A program made the translations under genes and the position numbers. The notes below the pieces were generated by a model. That model saw only the letters and a list, made by a program, of their open reading frames with translations, did not search any database and was not told the origin of the DNA. Source: Sphingobacterium pedocola (GTDB lineage: Bacteria; Bacteroidota; Bacteroidia; Sphingobacteriales; Sphingobacteriaceae). Taken from it: a stretch of 64,000 nucleotides of DNA. Positions 1 through 9,558 of this stretch are shown piece by piece (position 1 is the stretch's first letter; each line of letters begins with the position of its first letter). The DNA is taken from assembly GCF_015209965.1 (NCBI RefSeq), contig NZ_MU158690.1, positions 581,897 through 645,896 on the forward strand, read 5' to 3'.

Positions 1-230
1 ACAATTGCTTTTTCCCGGTACTCGGAAAGCCCCGATACCTTGAGTTTGACGATCGTACCCACACCTCCGCTAGCAGGCGAGGGCACTAAGGAGCGATCAA
101 AAACCACACCCAACGTTTCTTTTCCGGGCCCGTATGGTTCGGAGAAAAATGTTGCTTCCTTTCTGCAGCCCGTGGTCAATAATGACAGGGAAAGTGTCAC
201 TACAATATATTTTATAATTCCATTTTTCAT
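1..230 (-). CDS. Lipoprotein, TIG-like N-terminus (partial, runs off the window start)
   Basis: An open frame reads from an ATG at 230 to the window edge without a stop (76 codons). It begins with a lipoprotein signal peptide, a short basic start and hydrophobic core ending in the lipobox LTTGC, followed by Arg-Lys-Glu, which suits surface export in Bacteroidota. The mature part contains a PSPASGGVGTIVKLKVSGL stretch resembling the start of an IPT/TIG immunoglobulin-like domain, as found in glycan-binding lipoproteins of SusCD loci (DUF5008-type proteins are one possibility). It lies 56 bp downstream of the fasciclin gene on the same strand, so it is probably the next gene of that operon. A plus-strand frame over the same bases is a shadow. 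The family assignment is tentative; the lipoprotein start is well supported. Confidence 0.7.
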   Translation of the reverse strand, partial: MKNGIIKYIVVTLSLSLLTTGCRKEATFFSEPYGPGKETLGVVFDRSLVPSPASGGVGTIVKLKVSGLSEYREKAI

Positions 231-286
231 ATAAATAATGCTATAATAGATTTTTTATGATCCGTTTTGCTGGCATCTGTATTTCG

Positions 287-1030
287 TTATCGCTTGCTTT
301 GTATAATATCTGCCATCACATGTGAATTGCTGTGACCAAATTGGGCCACCGTATAGTCTAATACATGTACTACCCCATTAGAGGGCTGTATATCAGACGA
401 CGCTATGGCAACCCTACCGAACACATCAGGATTAGATAGATCGCTGATGTAGGAGATATGTAATTGTCGATATCCCATATACCGTAACACCGATTTACCA
501 TCAGAGCTTTTAGCATCGTTAAATACGACTCCTATATTGCAAACGGCATCGCCCTGAGATTGGTAGTACTGACCACCATATACATTCATTAGGTCATAAT
601 CTACCTGTGGATAGTCTGCTAGTTTATTCTTACCGTTGAATATGTGCCGATGCAGGTAAAAATTCCAGATAACAGGGTCCACATCGCTCAATACTTTAAT
701 GGTATCCAAACCAAGGGCATAAAGCTGGGCATTTAGTCCCCCCGCCGTGAAAGAACCGATCAAATGCTTTATATCCTCGTCCCGGGGCGCGAAAAATGTA
801 AACTCATCATTCGTGAATTTATCTTCCAAGCCTGCCAGACGCACAATCTGTGCGATGGTATCAAATTCAGGGGGTTTTGAATCCAGATAATCCATTATCG
901 TACCGTCGAAGACAGCCTCCGCACGTCCACCATCTGTATAATATTCGTCCTCCTTACAAGCATACAGAAGTGTTGTCAAGACGAAGATTAAGGTAGCCTG
1001 TTTTATTATTGATTTCATCATAACGTTCAT
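287..1030 (-). CDS. Fasciclin-domain lipoprotein
   Basis: The 247-residue product has a signal peptide ending in LLYAC, so it is a lipoprotein; the Cys-Lys-Glu-Asp-Glu tail resembles the Bacteroidota surface-export signal. Residues about 42-230 form one fasciclin (FAS1) domain, with the TIMDYLDSKPPEFDTIAQIV helix, the FTFFAPRDEDI motif and a late NGVVHVLDYTV strand. FAS1 domains mediate adhesion to cells or polysaccharides; no enzymatic role is expected. The start is 2 bp after the SusD stop, indicating one transcript with the upstream SusC and SusD genes. Met-4 and Met-5 are alternative starts. A role as an accessory surface protein of the SusCD complex is inferred from context; the ligand is unknown. 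Confidence 0.85.
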   Translation of the reverse strand: MNVMMKSIIKQATLIFVLTTLLYACKEDEYYTDGGRAEAVFDGTIMDYLDSKPPEFDTIAQIVRLAGLEDKFTNDEFTFFAPRDEDIKHLIGSFTAGGLNAQLYALGLDTIKVLSDVDPVIWNFYLHRHIFNGKNKLADYPQVDYDLMNVYGGQYYQSQGDAVCNIGVVFNDAKSSDGKSVLRYMGYRQLHISYISDLSNPDVFGRVAIASSDIQPSNGVVHVLDYTVAQFGHSNSHVMADIIQSKR

Positions 1031-1032
1031 TA

Positions 1033-2637
1033 TTATCTACCTGTTGTTGTCCAATATTCATTTAACACGATATGCGGATTATATCTTCTCGCATCTTGAT
1101 GCAAAGGCCATGTCCATGCTCCTCGGTTATACTGGTCCAAATTCATCGGAGCCATGGTCCATGTCGCATTGAGGATCCGTCGCGTACGGATCAGGTCAAA
1201 ATAGCGGTGTGCTTCACCGATCAGTTCCCGGCACCGTTCCATATAAATAAAATCTTTCAGGTCATTGCCGCCACCCCCTGAGTATGGCGATGCTTCCGCT
1301 CTACTCCGAACCAGATTCACTGCTGCCGTCGCTTCACCGTCGCGATTGAGCTCGGCAAGTGCCTCTGCCTGCAACAAGATGGCATCCGAATATCGAAAGA
1401 TAATAATCGAGTTCGCGGGGTATCCTTGTTCATTGCCCGACGTAAACACATTATACCCAAATTTTTTGAGCGCAAATTGGCCGTTATCTGAGGCAATATC
1501 GTCAAACCACATGTCGCGACGTAGATCGGCTTCGCCTTCTGGATAGATGCTGTTCATATACTCGGAAACAAAGTAAGCCGCACTTATGGATTTATCGTGT
1601 CGAGGGAACAGGTATGGCCATCTTAAAAAGTGGCTCCAGAATTGATAATGGTTTCTGACATTAAAATTGTCCCAATCTTCCGAAAGCCACTGGTCGTCCC
1701 CATAGTTTATGCTGCGGTAGAACTCAAACAACGATTCCTCTGTTCTCCCCTTGGATACTTCGGCCCAATTTTGTGCCGTAAGGCTATATAAACGATGTGC
1801 CTTGCTGTCGATCAACTCTTTGCCTAATGCAGCCACTTTGGTGTAATGCGTCTGGCTATTGGCACGATCAAATGAGGCATTCCATGCATGCATGTGCATC
1901 AGCAGCGCAATAATGGCGCCTCGTCCCGGACGAGCGCCTCTCTCGGCAGGATCACTAAATGTCCAGGGCATCTGATCTTTATGGGGTTCCAAATCGGCAA
2001 TACACTTATCGAGTACCGATACCATCGGTTCACGCGGTAAGGAATTTGAAAAATATGGATCGGTGTAGTACACCACATCACCATATAGACGGACCATCCA
2101 AAAATAGGTGAACGCGCGGATAAATTTTGCTTCCGCGGTATAACGTGCCAGATCGGCACCCTCTACACCCGGAATACCTTCATCCAACTTGGACAGCAAG
2201 ATATTGGCACTTTGGATCACCTGATAATAGCCTTGCCATTTGGTGATTTCGACAAGTTTATAATCAGTAAATGTGGTAAGGCTAATTGCTATAGGTAGCG
2301 CATTGGCCCCCAATATTTCCACAACCGTGCGCTCCGCTGGGTCAAGCGGACGCGTCCTGGAATCTCCCGCATTAACAGTTGCCCGGATTTCACCCGATCG
2401 CGCTTCTCCCGTAGCCCCCATTACCCAGCTTTCTCTTATTTTTTCAAAAAATTTAGCATACATAAAGCCCATATTCGCTTCCACGTCTTCTTTCGACTGG
2501 TAGAAGTTATTCCCAGTCAAACGGTCGATCGGCTCTACTGTTAAATACTTCTGACAAGCAGTCGTCATCAAAATCACCGCTGCCAAGAGCAGTCTTTTGA
2601 TTATCTTATCGTATATCATATACTGTTTTCTTTTCAT
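1033..2637 (-). CDS. RagB/SusD family nutrient-uptake lipoprotein
   Basis: The 534-residue product begins with a signal peptide and lipobox TTAC (Cys-28), followed by KYLTVEPIDRLTG, the typical SusD opening. The middle has the SusD helical pattern (ARYTAEAKFIRAFTYFWMV) and the C-terminal part has AILLQAEALAELN and YMERCRELIGEAHRYFDLI, both hallmarks of the family. SusD proteins sit as lids on the outer-membrane SusC pore and capture substrate. The gene starts 7 bp after the SusC stop and ends 2 bp before the fasciclin gene. The substrate cannot be read from the sequence, and no glycoside hydrolase lies nearby to suggest one. A second start, Met-7, is possible. Confidence 0.95.
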   Translation of the reverse strand: MKRKQYMIYDKIIKRLLLAAVILMTTACQKYLTVEPIDRLTGNNFYQSKEDVEANMGFMYAKFFEKIRESWVMGATGEARSGEIRATVNAGDSRTRPLDPAERTVVEILGANALPIAISLTTFTDYKLVEITKWQGYYQVIQSANILLSKLDEGIPGVEGADLARYTAEAKFIRAFTYFWMVRLYGDVVYYTDPYFSNSLPREPMVSVLDKCIADLEPHKDQMPWTFSDPAERGARPGRGAIIALLMHMHAWNASFDRANSQTHYTKVAALGKELIDSKAHRLYSLTAQNWAEVSKGRTEESLFEFYRSINYGDDQWLSEDWDNFNVRNHYQFWSHFLRWPYLFPRHDKSISAAYFVSEYMNSIYPEGEADLRRDMWFDDIASDNGQFALKKFGYNVFTSGNEQGYPANSIIIFRYSDAILLQAEALAELNRDGEATAAVNLVRSRAEASPYSGGGGNDLKDFIYMERCRELIGEAHRYFDLIRTRRILNATWTMAPMNLDQYNRGAWTWPLHQDARRYNPHIVLNEYWTTTGR

Positions 2638-2644
2638 GGCATAA

Positions 2645-5600
2645 TTAAAATGAAAGGTTTAAACCTACGTTATATGTCCTAGGTATGGGGTATCCATTGG
2701 AGAGGTCACGTCCGAGACTAGTTACGTTTTCTGGGTTCGGTCCGCTGTAGCTAGAGAAGGTCACCACATTATCCAACGAGACATACACACGCAGTCGTTG
2801 TAGTCCATATCGTCTCAAGGCGTCGCGGCTGAAATTGTAGGCCAAAATAATGTTGTTGATTTTAAAATAGGTGCCATTCTCCGCCCATAGGGTTTGATCG
2901 TACCGAAATGGGTTTACTGGTTCGCTTCGTGTGTAGGCGTAAGCATAGGGATATTTGGCGATATCGCCCGGTTGTCGCCACATATCATATCCGTCTAGCG
3001 GCACCACGACTTTATTATCTCCGTCTTTTCCAAAGGGATCGGACATGAGTCCCATGCGCTCGGCTAATGCATTGTTCAAGATCGTACGCTTAGCCGTGTA
3101 CGATGCATACATGCTAAACTGGAGATTTTTATAGGTAAACGTATTTTGTACCCCGCCTGTAACCAGCGGTTGGGAGTTGCCAGTCCGTTCCATATCACGG
3201 CTATCCAGAATGTAGTCCCCGTTTATGTCTTTCCAAATCGGGTCTCCGGCCTGAAAGAAGGTTCCATCTGCCGTGCGGTAACGCAAGCCGGTGGCTGGAT
3301 CAATTGGCACGTCTTGATCATGCGCATATACGCCCTGATTAATTAAAAGGTAATTGGAAAGCGTGGCCGTACCTACCCGGAATACATTATGTTGTCCATC
3401 TACAGCATCATCACTCAACTTGATAAACTGGCCACCATAATGCGCAGGCAATTTTAACAGTACATCCTTATTGAGTGCTCCGTTGATGGAGAAGGTCCAA
3501 CTAAAATCCCCTCCAGGGCGTAAAGGTCTAACATTTAACATTAATTCATGTCCGTAGTTTGCAATGGCAGCGTCGTTGGACGCCAGCACATTAAACGCAA
3601 CGGTATTATTTAAAAATTGATCGAAGAGCAAATTGTCCACCTTTTTGTAATACGTATCATAGACAAAATCGATGCGATTATTAAATAAAGCAATATCTAA
3701 TCCAAAGTTATACTGCATAGAAGTCGTAGGCTTCAAGTCCGGATTAGGAATCTGACCAAAATTAATACCTATCCCCGCTTGTTGGTTGTAATTGCCTAGT
3801 ATATCATATCGACCGTAAATCCGCTCCAATGTACTGTTTGGCATCACATTGATCCCCCAACTTCCGCGTATGGAAGCTAGACTTATCCAAGAGGCATTAT
3901 CTTTTATCCATTCTTCATTATGCGCATTCCAGCGTAGGCCGAGCGCGGGGTTCTTCGTATAGAGATTACCAAAGCCATTTCCCGAAGAGCCGTCCATACG
4001 ATAGGAAAGGTCGACGACATATCTTCTTTTGTAGTCGTACGAAGTAGACAAGGCAAAGGATAGCGCTTTTTCGTTTCTGAAATTGTCCAACAATCCCCCT
4101 CCCCGTGAAAAATACCCATCATAGCCCAACGGACCCTGATAACTATCATTTGGTGTGCGATCAGGTTGTATCGGGAAATCCTGCCGGGTCACGTTACGCG
4201 CTTCGTTAAAAAGGTTGATAAAAATATTATGCGCCTCATTGAAGGACTTGCTGTAATTCAGCGAACTACGGCTATACAGTTGCGTTTGCCTTCCAGCAAA
4301 AGAATAGACTTTCGAAAACTGGTTGTTAGCCGCTGCCGGCGAGAACGTATCTTCTGTGCTGGAGACAAATTCGTAACTCAGCGCCGATGTGAGGCGCAAA
4401 CCTGTTAAAATTTCATAAGATCCTTCAATATAGGGGCGTATAAGTCGAACGGCATTGTCATTTTTTGTGCTGATGGAAGAGATATACTCCGACGACGCCG
4501 AATAGAAAGATGGTGGCGGCAGTAAGGTAGAAGACATTCCGCCAGAGGCTACACCCGTTTGCAATATGCCGGTACCGTCACCTTTATTCACCTTACCTAA
4601 TTGGGCAAACACCTGTCCTGTAAAGCGAAGTTTGGAATCCGGGCTGTAGTCCATGCGTAGGTTTGTAGAGTAGCGATCAAAACCTGTATTTCGAATAATA
4701 CCCGTTTCAGTATGATAACCGATGTTGGCTTTGTACGATAATACATTGTTACCCCCGTCGACACTCAGGTTGTGACTTTGATTGAATGTAGTCTGAAAAT
4801 ACAAGTCCTGCCAGTTGGTCGAATTGTTAAAATACGCGTTCAAACTGTCCGATAGGTGTGGTGTCTGTTGTATACGATCGATATCTGCTTGTGTTAAAGC
4901 ATTACCAAAGATCTGCTGCAGTTTAAGCCGCCGTTCGAGGTTACCGCCTAAGGTTTCCCGTAATTTGGGAGGCGTCCGCATAAATGAATTATTGACGTAA
5001 TTGATACGTGGGATTTCCGAGTTACCTCTTTTTGTATTGATGATAATTACCCCGTAAGCGGCCAATGAACCATAAAGAGAGGTAGCTTGTGCATCTTTTA
5101 AAATTTCTATACTTTCCACGTCTTCTGGCGGAATCATGGACAATGGACTGATACCCGGCCCCTGTTGCTGCAGACCCATTTCGGAGGCCCGATCCGCATC
5201 CAATGGCACCCCATCGATAACATATAGGGGGGAGGTTGGCATGAGGATGGATTCGTTCCCAGATCCTGCCGTGGCTAGGGTAGAAAGACCACGGATTTGA
5301 GTCGTACCACGGAATCCCGGCGCACCGGTATTCACCTGTATGTTGAGACCAGGTGCCCTTCCCTGCAATAAAGTCTCTAAAGATCCGGGTATATCGCGGA
5401 TATCATCCGCCGTGATAATATTGGAAGCACCCGTAGAGGTCTCTTTGGGCCGTTTTACGTAACCGCGCGTTACCACCACTTCTTCCACTTCACTGTTTGA
5501 TGATTCCATAGTGACTGTTAGGGTGGTTTGTCCGTTTGCTAGGGCTACCCGTTTGTTACCATAACCTACCAGTTTGAAAAGTAGGGCAGTACCTGAGCCA

Positions 5601-5794
5601 ACTGAAACCGAGAACCCTCCGTTTGCGTCCGAGGCAACGAGAGATCGACCAGTAGAGGCATTCATGACGGAGACATTGGCTAAGCCCCTGCCATTTTCGT
5701 CCAGCACCCTTCCTTTCACAGTTGTTTGTGCCGTTACGGAAAGGTTCAGGCTCATACAAAATAGAAGTATGCTATATATAATTTTATTTTTCAT
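2645..5794 (-). CDS. SusC/RagA family TonB-dependent outer-membrane receptor
   Basis: The 1049-residue product has a signal peptide ending SVTAQ, a carboxypeptidase-regulatory-like domain (about 25-95, VKGRVLDENGRGLANVSVMN), a TonB box EVEEVVVTRGYVKRP near residue 103, a plug domain with LQGRAPGLNIQVNTGAPG and IEILKDAQATSLYG, and a long beta-barrel ending in the aromatic residue of NVGLNLSF, as outer-membrane proteins require. It imports bulky ligands with its SusD partner, which starts 7 bp downstream. It lacks an STN signalling domain, so it should not drive a FecR/ECF loop itself. The gene starts 11 bp after the DUF5007-like gene, which indicates co-transcription from further upstream. Confidence 0.96.
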   Translation of the reverse strand: MKNKIIYSILLFCMSLNLSVTAQTTVKGRVLDENGRGLANVSVMNASTGRSLVASDANGGFSVSVGSGTALLFKLVGYGNKRVALANGQTTLTVTMESSNSEVEEVVVTRGYVKRPKETSTGASNIITADDIRDIPGSLETLLQGRAPGLNIQVNTGAPGFRGTTQIRGLSTLATAGSGNESILMPTSPLYVIDGVPLDADRASEMGLQQQGPGISPLSMIPPEDVESIEILKDAQATSLYGSLAAYGVIIINTKRGNSEIPRINYVNNSFMRTPPKLRETLGGNLERRLKLQQIFGNALTQADIDRIQQTPHLSDSLNAYFNNSTNWQDLYFQTTFNQSHNLSVDGGNNVLSYKANIGYHTETGIIRNTGFDRYSTNLRMDYSPDSKLRFTGQVFAQLGKVNKGDGTGILQTGVASGGMSSTLLPPPSFYSASSEYISSISTKNDNAVRLIRPYIEGSYEILTGLRLTSALSYEFVSSTEDTFSPAAANNQFSKVYSFAGRQTQLYSRSSLNYSKSFNEAHNIFINLFNEARNVTRQDFPIQPDRTPNDSYQGPLGYDGYFSRGGGLLDNFRNEKALSFALSTSYDYKRRYVVDLSYRMDGSSGNGFGNLYTKNPALGLRWNAHNEEWIKDNASWISLASIRGSWGINVMPNSTLERIYGRYDILGNYNQQAGIGINFGQIPNPDLKPTTSMQYNFGLDIALFNNRIDFVYDTYYKKVDNLLFDQFLNNTVAFNVLASNDAAIANYGHELMLNVRPLRPGGDFSWTFSINGALNKDVLLKLPAHYGGQFIKLSDDAVDGQHNVFRVGTATLSNYLLINQGVYAHDQDVPIDPATGLRYRTADGTFFQAGDPIWKDINGDYILDSRDMERTGNSQPLVTGGVQNTFTYKNLQFSMYASYTAKRTILNNALAERMGLMSDPFGKDGDNKVVVPLDGYDMWRQPGDIAKYPYAYAYTRSEPVNPFRYDQTLWAENGTYFKINNIILAYNFSRDALRRYGLQRLRVYVSLDNVVTFSSYSGPNPENVTSLGRDLSNGYPIPRTYNVGLNLSF

Positions 5795-5805
5795 AGGAAG
5801 CCGTG

Positions 5806-6921
5806 TTATTCGTTGTCAAATTTTGGATTATCGTTTTTGAAATGAAATACGATTTCCCAATCGCCTTTCTTAAAGATCTTAAAGGCCAGGCCAAAACCAG
5901 CAATAATACGGGTGCCGCCCCATCCAATACGGGAATAGCCAAACTCCACAAAAGCACGGTCGCCAATCGCATAATCCGTTGTGATTGAAGTCAACGGAAT
6001 TGGATAGGCTACGTCATATTGCACGTATTCAGCCGTTACTTCCTTGTTGAAGCCATGCACCAATTCATCCCAACGGGTTTCATTGAATTCTAGCGGGTAG
6101 ATCGGGAGACTGTCCCTATTCAAAAATTTAAAGCGTAGCTTATTCCCGTTTCCGCCTTCAAACGGCCGGATGTAAACGACTATATCTTTCTTTTGGTTAT
6201 TGTTGATCAGTGGCACGTTGGTGCTTTCGCCGACAACATTTGTTATAAATGTGGGTAAGATGTATGCTCTTTTTCTCGGATCATTCGGGGCATTAGGGTC
6301 TGGCGCAATACCGCCCGTGTACGGGTTGATATCGGTTGAAGGTTCGTAAGGTATCTCTCGCCAAGGGATAAGCTGAAAGTCCTTAACATAACGTACACCG
6401 CCCGAATTGCTAAGCTTTAGATCGAAAAAGCGAATATCTTGTGTTTTTAGCACAGTGTCAGCAGGACGGGGCATTACCAGTTCATTTGTAGCCGCCGCAT
6501 GCATAATGAAACGGCCTCCTGCGTCAACTTCAAATAGCGGCTTGTCTACCAGCTGTCGTTTATTTTCAATCTCCTGTAGCGAGGTTTCTTCACCATCGTA
6601 CTCTCTTATCCATTCGTATGTTGGTACGACCTGTAAAAAATCCCCTACCGGTCTACCGTCGCCGAAGCGGGGGTTAATAATCTCGAACGTAACGGGCAAA
6701 GTCGAGTTGTCCGCGTTCAGCCGATTCATAACCGTCGTCATCCCTAATCTGGGTTCCAACAACTTGTTTGAATAGGTTAGGTTTTCGCTGATAAAATCTT
6801 TATCCGCTGGCAAATCGTACATTTCAGTGCAGGATGTTGCAGCAAAAAATAAACCTGTCGCTATTCCCAAAACCCTGTATTTCATATAGCTCATCATATA
6901 TAGGTTATTGTTAAGTTTCAT
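5806..6921 (-). CDS. DUF5007-like lipoprotein
   Basis: The start chosen is the ATG at 6921, giving 371 residues. A longer frame from 6942 would overlap the previous gene by 17 bp, and a start at 6885 is also possible. The signal peptide ends in the lipobox ATSC, followed by TEMYDLPADKDFISEN. The rest is a mostly beta, all-extracytoplasmic protein without recognisable catalytic motifs; the sequence GDGRPVGDFLQVVPTYEW and the overall length recall DUF5007 lipoproteins that accompany fasciclin/SusCD genes in Sphingobacteriaceae. That assignment is from memory and unchecked. The position between a fasciclin gene (4 bp) and SusC (11 bp) makes a surface-binding accessory role likely. Confidence 0.7.
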   Translation of the reverse strand: MKLNNNLYMMSYMKYRVLGIATGLFFAATSCTEMYDLPADKDFISENLTYSNKLLEPRLGMTTVMNRLNADNSTLPVTFEIINPRFGDGRPVGDFLQVVPTYEWIREYDGEETSLQEIENKRQLVDKPLFEVDAGGRFIMHAAATNELVMPRPADTVLKTQDIRFFDLKLSNSGGVRYVKDFQLIPWREIPYEPSTDINPYTGGIAPDPNAPNDPRKRAYILPTFITNVVGESTNVPLINNNQKKDIVVYIRPFEGGNGNKLRFKFLNRDSLPIYPLEFNETRWDELVHGFNKEVTAEYVQYDVAYPIPLTSITTDYAIGDRAFVEFGYSRIGWGGTRIIAGFGLAFKIFKKGDWEIVFHFKNDNPKFDNE

Positions 6922-6925
6922 CCGA

Positions 6926-8020
6926 CTATAGTAATTCCTCAAAATTTACAGACCAATCTGCTAGTTGGAATGTAGATCCCTCTCTTATCCGTGTAACGGT
7001 AAGCCGATAATAGGTATAGGCGGTAGTGTTTCTAAAGCGGAACACGCGTTGCATAAACCTATTTACAAACTCTTCGGACGATTTTGAATCTAACTGCACC
7101 CATGTGGTGCCGTCATGAGAACCCTCCAGTCGCCAATCGATGGGATCTCTATCTTCTTCATCATTAGCCGAAGTCAAGGTGTAGGCGTTGGCCACAGAAG
7201 GTTCGTTTAATTGCACTTGCATCCATAAGGAATTTCCAAAACTCACTAAGAATTTCGTTTGTGAATTGCCGTCAAAGACGTACTTGGATGCTTCTGCTGC
7301 ATTCGGGCCACCGCTGTGTTCCGTCGATGCGCTAAACGTGCCGCCTACGGTAACAAATAAATTTGGTGGAGGAGGGATATAGGTCAATCTCTTCACGAAA
7401 TCATTGAAACCAAACACATGATCGGGCGATAAAACGTGCACGATACCATTCGTGGTTTCAATATTAATGGATGCGGTACTGGTCGTTACCCAATTGCGTA
7501 TAAAGCTACTCTTTCTAGTGTCGCTAAATTCGATGACCGAAGGCCCCCCATGAACGTAGCCAGAGGAATAGGATTCGGTCAATTTTCCGTGCATAGGATA
7601 TCCATAGCGGAAATCGCTTAGCGATTTCCCGTCCTTGGATGCCAACGAATCTCCGTTAAGCTTACCGCGTACGATATATTGAGACATCATGGTGTCTAAA
7701 TGTGCCAAGTCTACATCTAGCAGGTATTCCTTAGGTTGGTCGGCCCGCCGCCGAACAATATTTAGATTTTCTATTGCCAACCTAAAACTTTCATTGGTCG
7801 GCGCAAATAAGGTGACGCCATCGTTCGCCAATACCTGATCGAGTCCTACACGGTCAACAACTTTTATAATTGAATCGTACACACCCGGCTTACTTTTGAG
7901 GTATGCATAGATATTTCCATTAAACTGTTCTTTTTTTAACTCATGTTTATAGAAGCCGTTGTCCTTGGTGCAGGAAAGCGCTAAGAGGCAGCATAAAGCG
8001 TATAATATTCGGAGTGTCAT
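6926..8020 (-). CDS. Lipoprotein with fasciclin and F5/8 type C domains
   Basis: The 364-residue product has a lipobox ALSC (Cys-17). Residues about 30-205 form a fasciclin domain (NIYAYLKSKPGVYDSIIKVV, VTLFAPTNESF, TNGIVHVLSPDHVFG). Residues about 220-364 form an F5/8 type C (discoidin, CBM32-like) domain, recognised by DGNSQTKFLV, WMQVQLNEP, DPIDWRLEGSHDGTTWVQLD and YYRLTVTRI. Discoidin domains commonly bind glycans, so the protein joins an adhesion-type domain to a probable carbohydrate-binding domain. It lies 23 bp after the SusD gene and 4 bp before the DUF5007-like gene in the same operon. The second fasciclin protein of the cluster lacks the discoidin part. Confidence 0.9.
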   Translation of the reverse strand: MTLRILYALCCLLALSCTKDNGFYKHELKKEQFNGNIYAYLKSKPGVYDSIIKVVDRVGLDQVLANDGVTLFAPTNESFRLAIENLNIVRRRADQPKEYLLDVDLAHLDTMMSQYIVRGKLNGDSLASKDGKSLSDFRYGYPMHGKLTESYSSGYVHGGPSVIEFSDTRKSSFIRNWVTTSTASINIETTNGIVHVLSPDHVFGFNDFVKRLTYIPPPPNLFVTVGGTFSASTEHSGGPNAAEASKYVFDGNSQTKFLVSFGNSLWMQVQLNEPSVANAYTLTSANDEEDRDPIDWRLEGSHDGTTWVQLDSKSSEEFVNRFMQRVFRFRNTTAYTYYRLTVTRIREGSTFQLADWSVNFEELL

Positions 8021-8043
8021 GATAGTTCTTTTTTTATTAAAGA

Positions 8044-9549
8044 TTATTGCCAGTAGTCGTTTTGTTCCAAGAGGACATTTTGCCGGAGCAAGGATTCGGC
8101 AATAGGCCAGTAAATCCCTCCTTCTCTAATCAACCGTACGAAGTCTGGATCATTGTTTTTAATTTTGTGGTATCGTACAAGGTCATACCAGCGATGTCCC
8201 TCTGCCATCAACTCGCGACGCCTCTCCTTGAAAATAGCGTCTACTAAATCGCCGTTTTCGGCCTCAGTATACACTTCTAAGCCTCTGTTTTCACGGATTC
8301 GATCCAGCATCTCCACTGCTCCACCCCGATCGCCTAATACAGCTAATGCTTCGGCACGCAGCAACACCATGTCTTCGAGCCTCGAAAAAACAAGGGCACT
8401 GGAAAAGATACGAAAGGAAGGATCGGTATTTCCGCCTTGAATGCATTTTATCTTACTGAGAATAGGATAGCGGCCATTGAAATTACTGAAATAATTTTCA
8501 GTAACCGGATTTCCTAACGTATCTATACTAAAGCGCTCATCTTTTGGTTCATTAAACACAGCGGAGATGGTCTCCTTTGTGTAGTACATGTCAGGAATAC
8601 TTTTATTTACGATAGGAGCGGCCAAGGTGAGCTCCTCCACTTGACCTGTGAAATTTGCTTCCACATGGCCCCAAATAGAAGGGAACGCAAACATCTGGCT
8701 ACTGTGTTTGTCAAAAAAGAATCCGCTAGGGGAGACCAAACTCGACGTGGCTACAAAGTTAATATTAGCCCTCGTATAATTGTCCATAACATAAGCCGTA
8801 TAGGATGCCACGTTTGGATAATTTTCTTGCCAGGCTGCCAAGTGGGCCATGATCGCGTATGCCGCAATTTTGGTGGCCAATGTGCCGTCCCAGCGGGATG
8901 TGGCTTCATTATAATAGTTACCCAATTGTTCCGGCTCGTTCACGCTGTATCGCACCGGAAGATGATCAGCAGCCTGTTGGAGTTCTAGTTCAATCCAAGC
9001 CATCAATTTTTCCTTTTCTTCTCGTTTTTTAGACGTAAAACTGCCTTCCGAAGAGCTTGTGATGAGCGGTACATCGCCCCATATACGAGTCATATTAAAG
9101 TAAGCGAAAGCACGCAAAAATCGGGCTTGCGCCAAGTCAACATTCAAATTGTTTTGCGTATAACGTTCGTCTTTTTCAAGAACCTCGTGTGCACGCTCCA
9201 AAAATATATTGGCTTCGTTGACTACTGTGTACCATCTGCGCCAGCTGCGCAGCGCATCTAATGTGGGGTCGTTGGCGTTCAGCTCGTTCGCTGATATCGC
9301 ACGTAAATCCATGCGGGAAGGGATCGCATACTCACCACTCCGTACTTCGCCGTATAACCAAAAGGCGTTACGATCCACCAAGGCAGATTTGGTCATGGCG
9401 TATACGCCCATCAACTTCGCGCGGTTATCCTCAATTTTTTCCCACATATTTTCTTCCGAAACCACCCGTGTCGAATCAATATCAAGCATATCATTGCAAC
9501 CCGTACATAGCAGGGTCAAAAACATCAAATAATAAAGTATCTTTTTCAT
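8044..9549 (-). CDS. RagB/SusD family nutrient-uptake lipoprotein
   Basis: The 501-residue product has a signal peptide with lipobox CTGC (Cys-18), then NDMLDIDSTRVVSEENMW, a typical SusD N-terminus. Family helices are visible as DLAQARFLRAFAYFNMTRIW and, near the C-terminus, LRAEALAVLGDRG and IFKERRRELMAEGHRWYDLV. It is the substrate-capturing partner of the SusC encoded 9 bp upstream. Its sequence is clearly different from the SusD at 1033-2637, so the operon carries two distinct uptake pairs and not a recent duplication. The ligand is unknown. Confidence 0.95.
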   Translation of the reverse strand: MKKILYYLMFLTLLCTGCNDMLDIDSTRVVSEENMWEKIEDNRAKLMGVYAMTKSALVDRNAFWLYGEVRSGEYAIPSRMDLRAISANELNANDPTLDALRSWRRWYTVVNEANIFLERAHEVLEKDERYTQNNLNVDLAQARFLRAFAYFNMTRIWGDVPLITSSSEGSFTSKKREEKEKLMAWIELELQQAADHLPVRYSVNEPEQLGNYYNEATSRWDGTLATKIAAYAIMAHLAAWQENYPNVASYTAYVMDNYTRANINFVATSSLVSPSGFFFDKHSSQMFAFPSIWGHVEANFTGQVEELTLAAPIVNKSIPDMYYTKETISAVFNEPKDERFSIDTLGNPVTENYFSNFNGRYPILSKIKCIQGGNTDPSFRIFSSALVFSRLEDMVLLRAEALAVLGDRGGAVEMLDRIRENRGLEVYTEAENGDLVDAIFKERRRELMAEGHRWYDLVRYHKIKNNDPDFVRLIREGGIYWPIAESLLRQNVLLEQNDYWQ

Positions 9550-9558
9550 GTGGCTATT

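Noticed and set aside
40..234. Plus-strand 64-residue frame at the window start
   Set aside because: The minus strand carries a clear lipoprotein start over the same bases (signal peptide and LTTGC lipobox), so the plus frame is a shadow.
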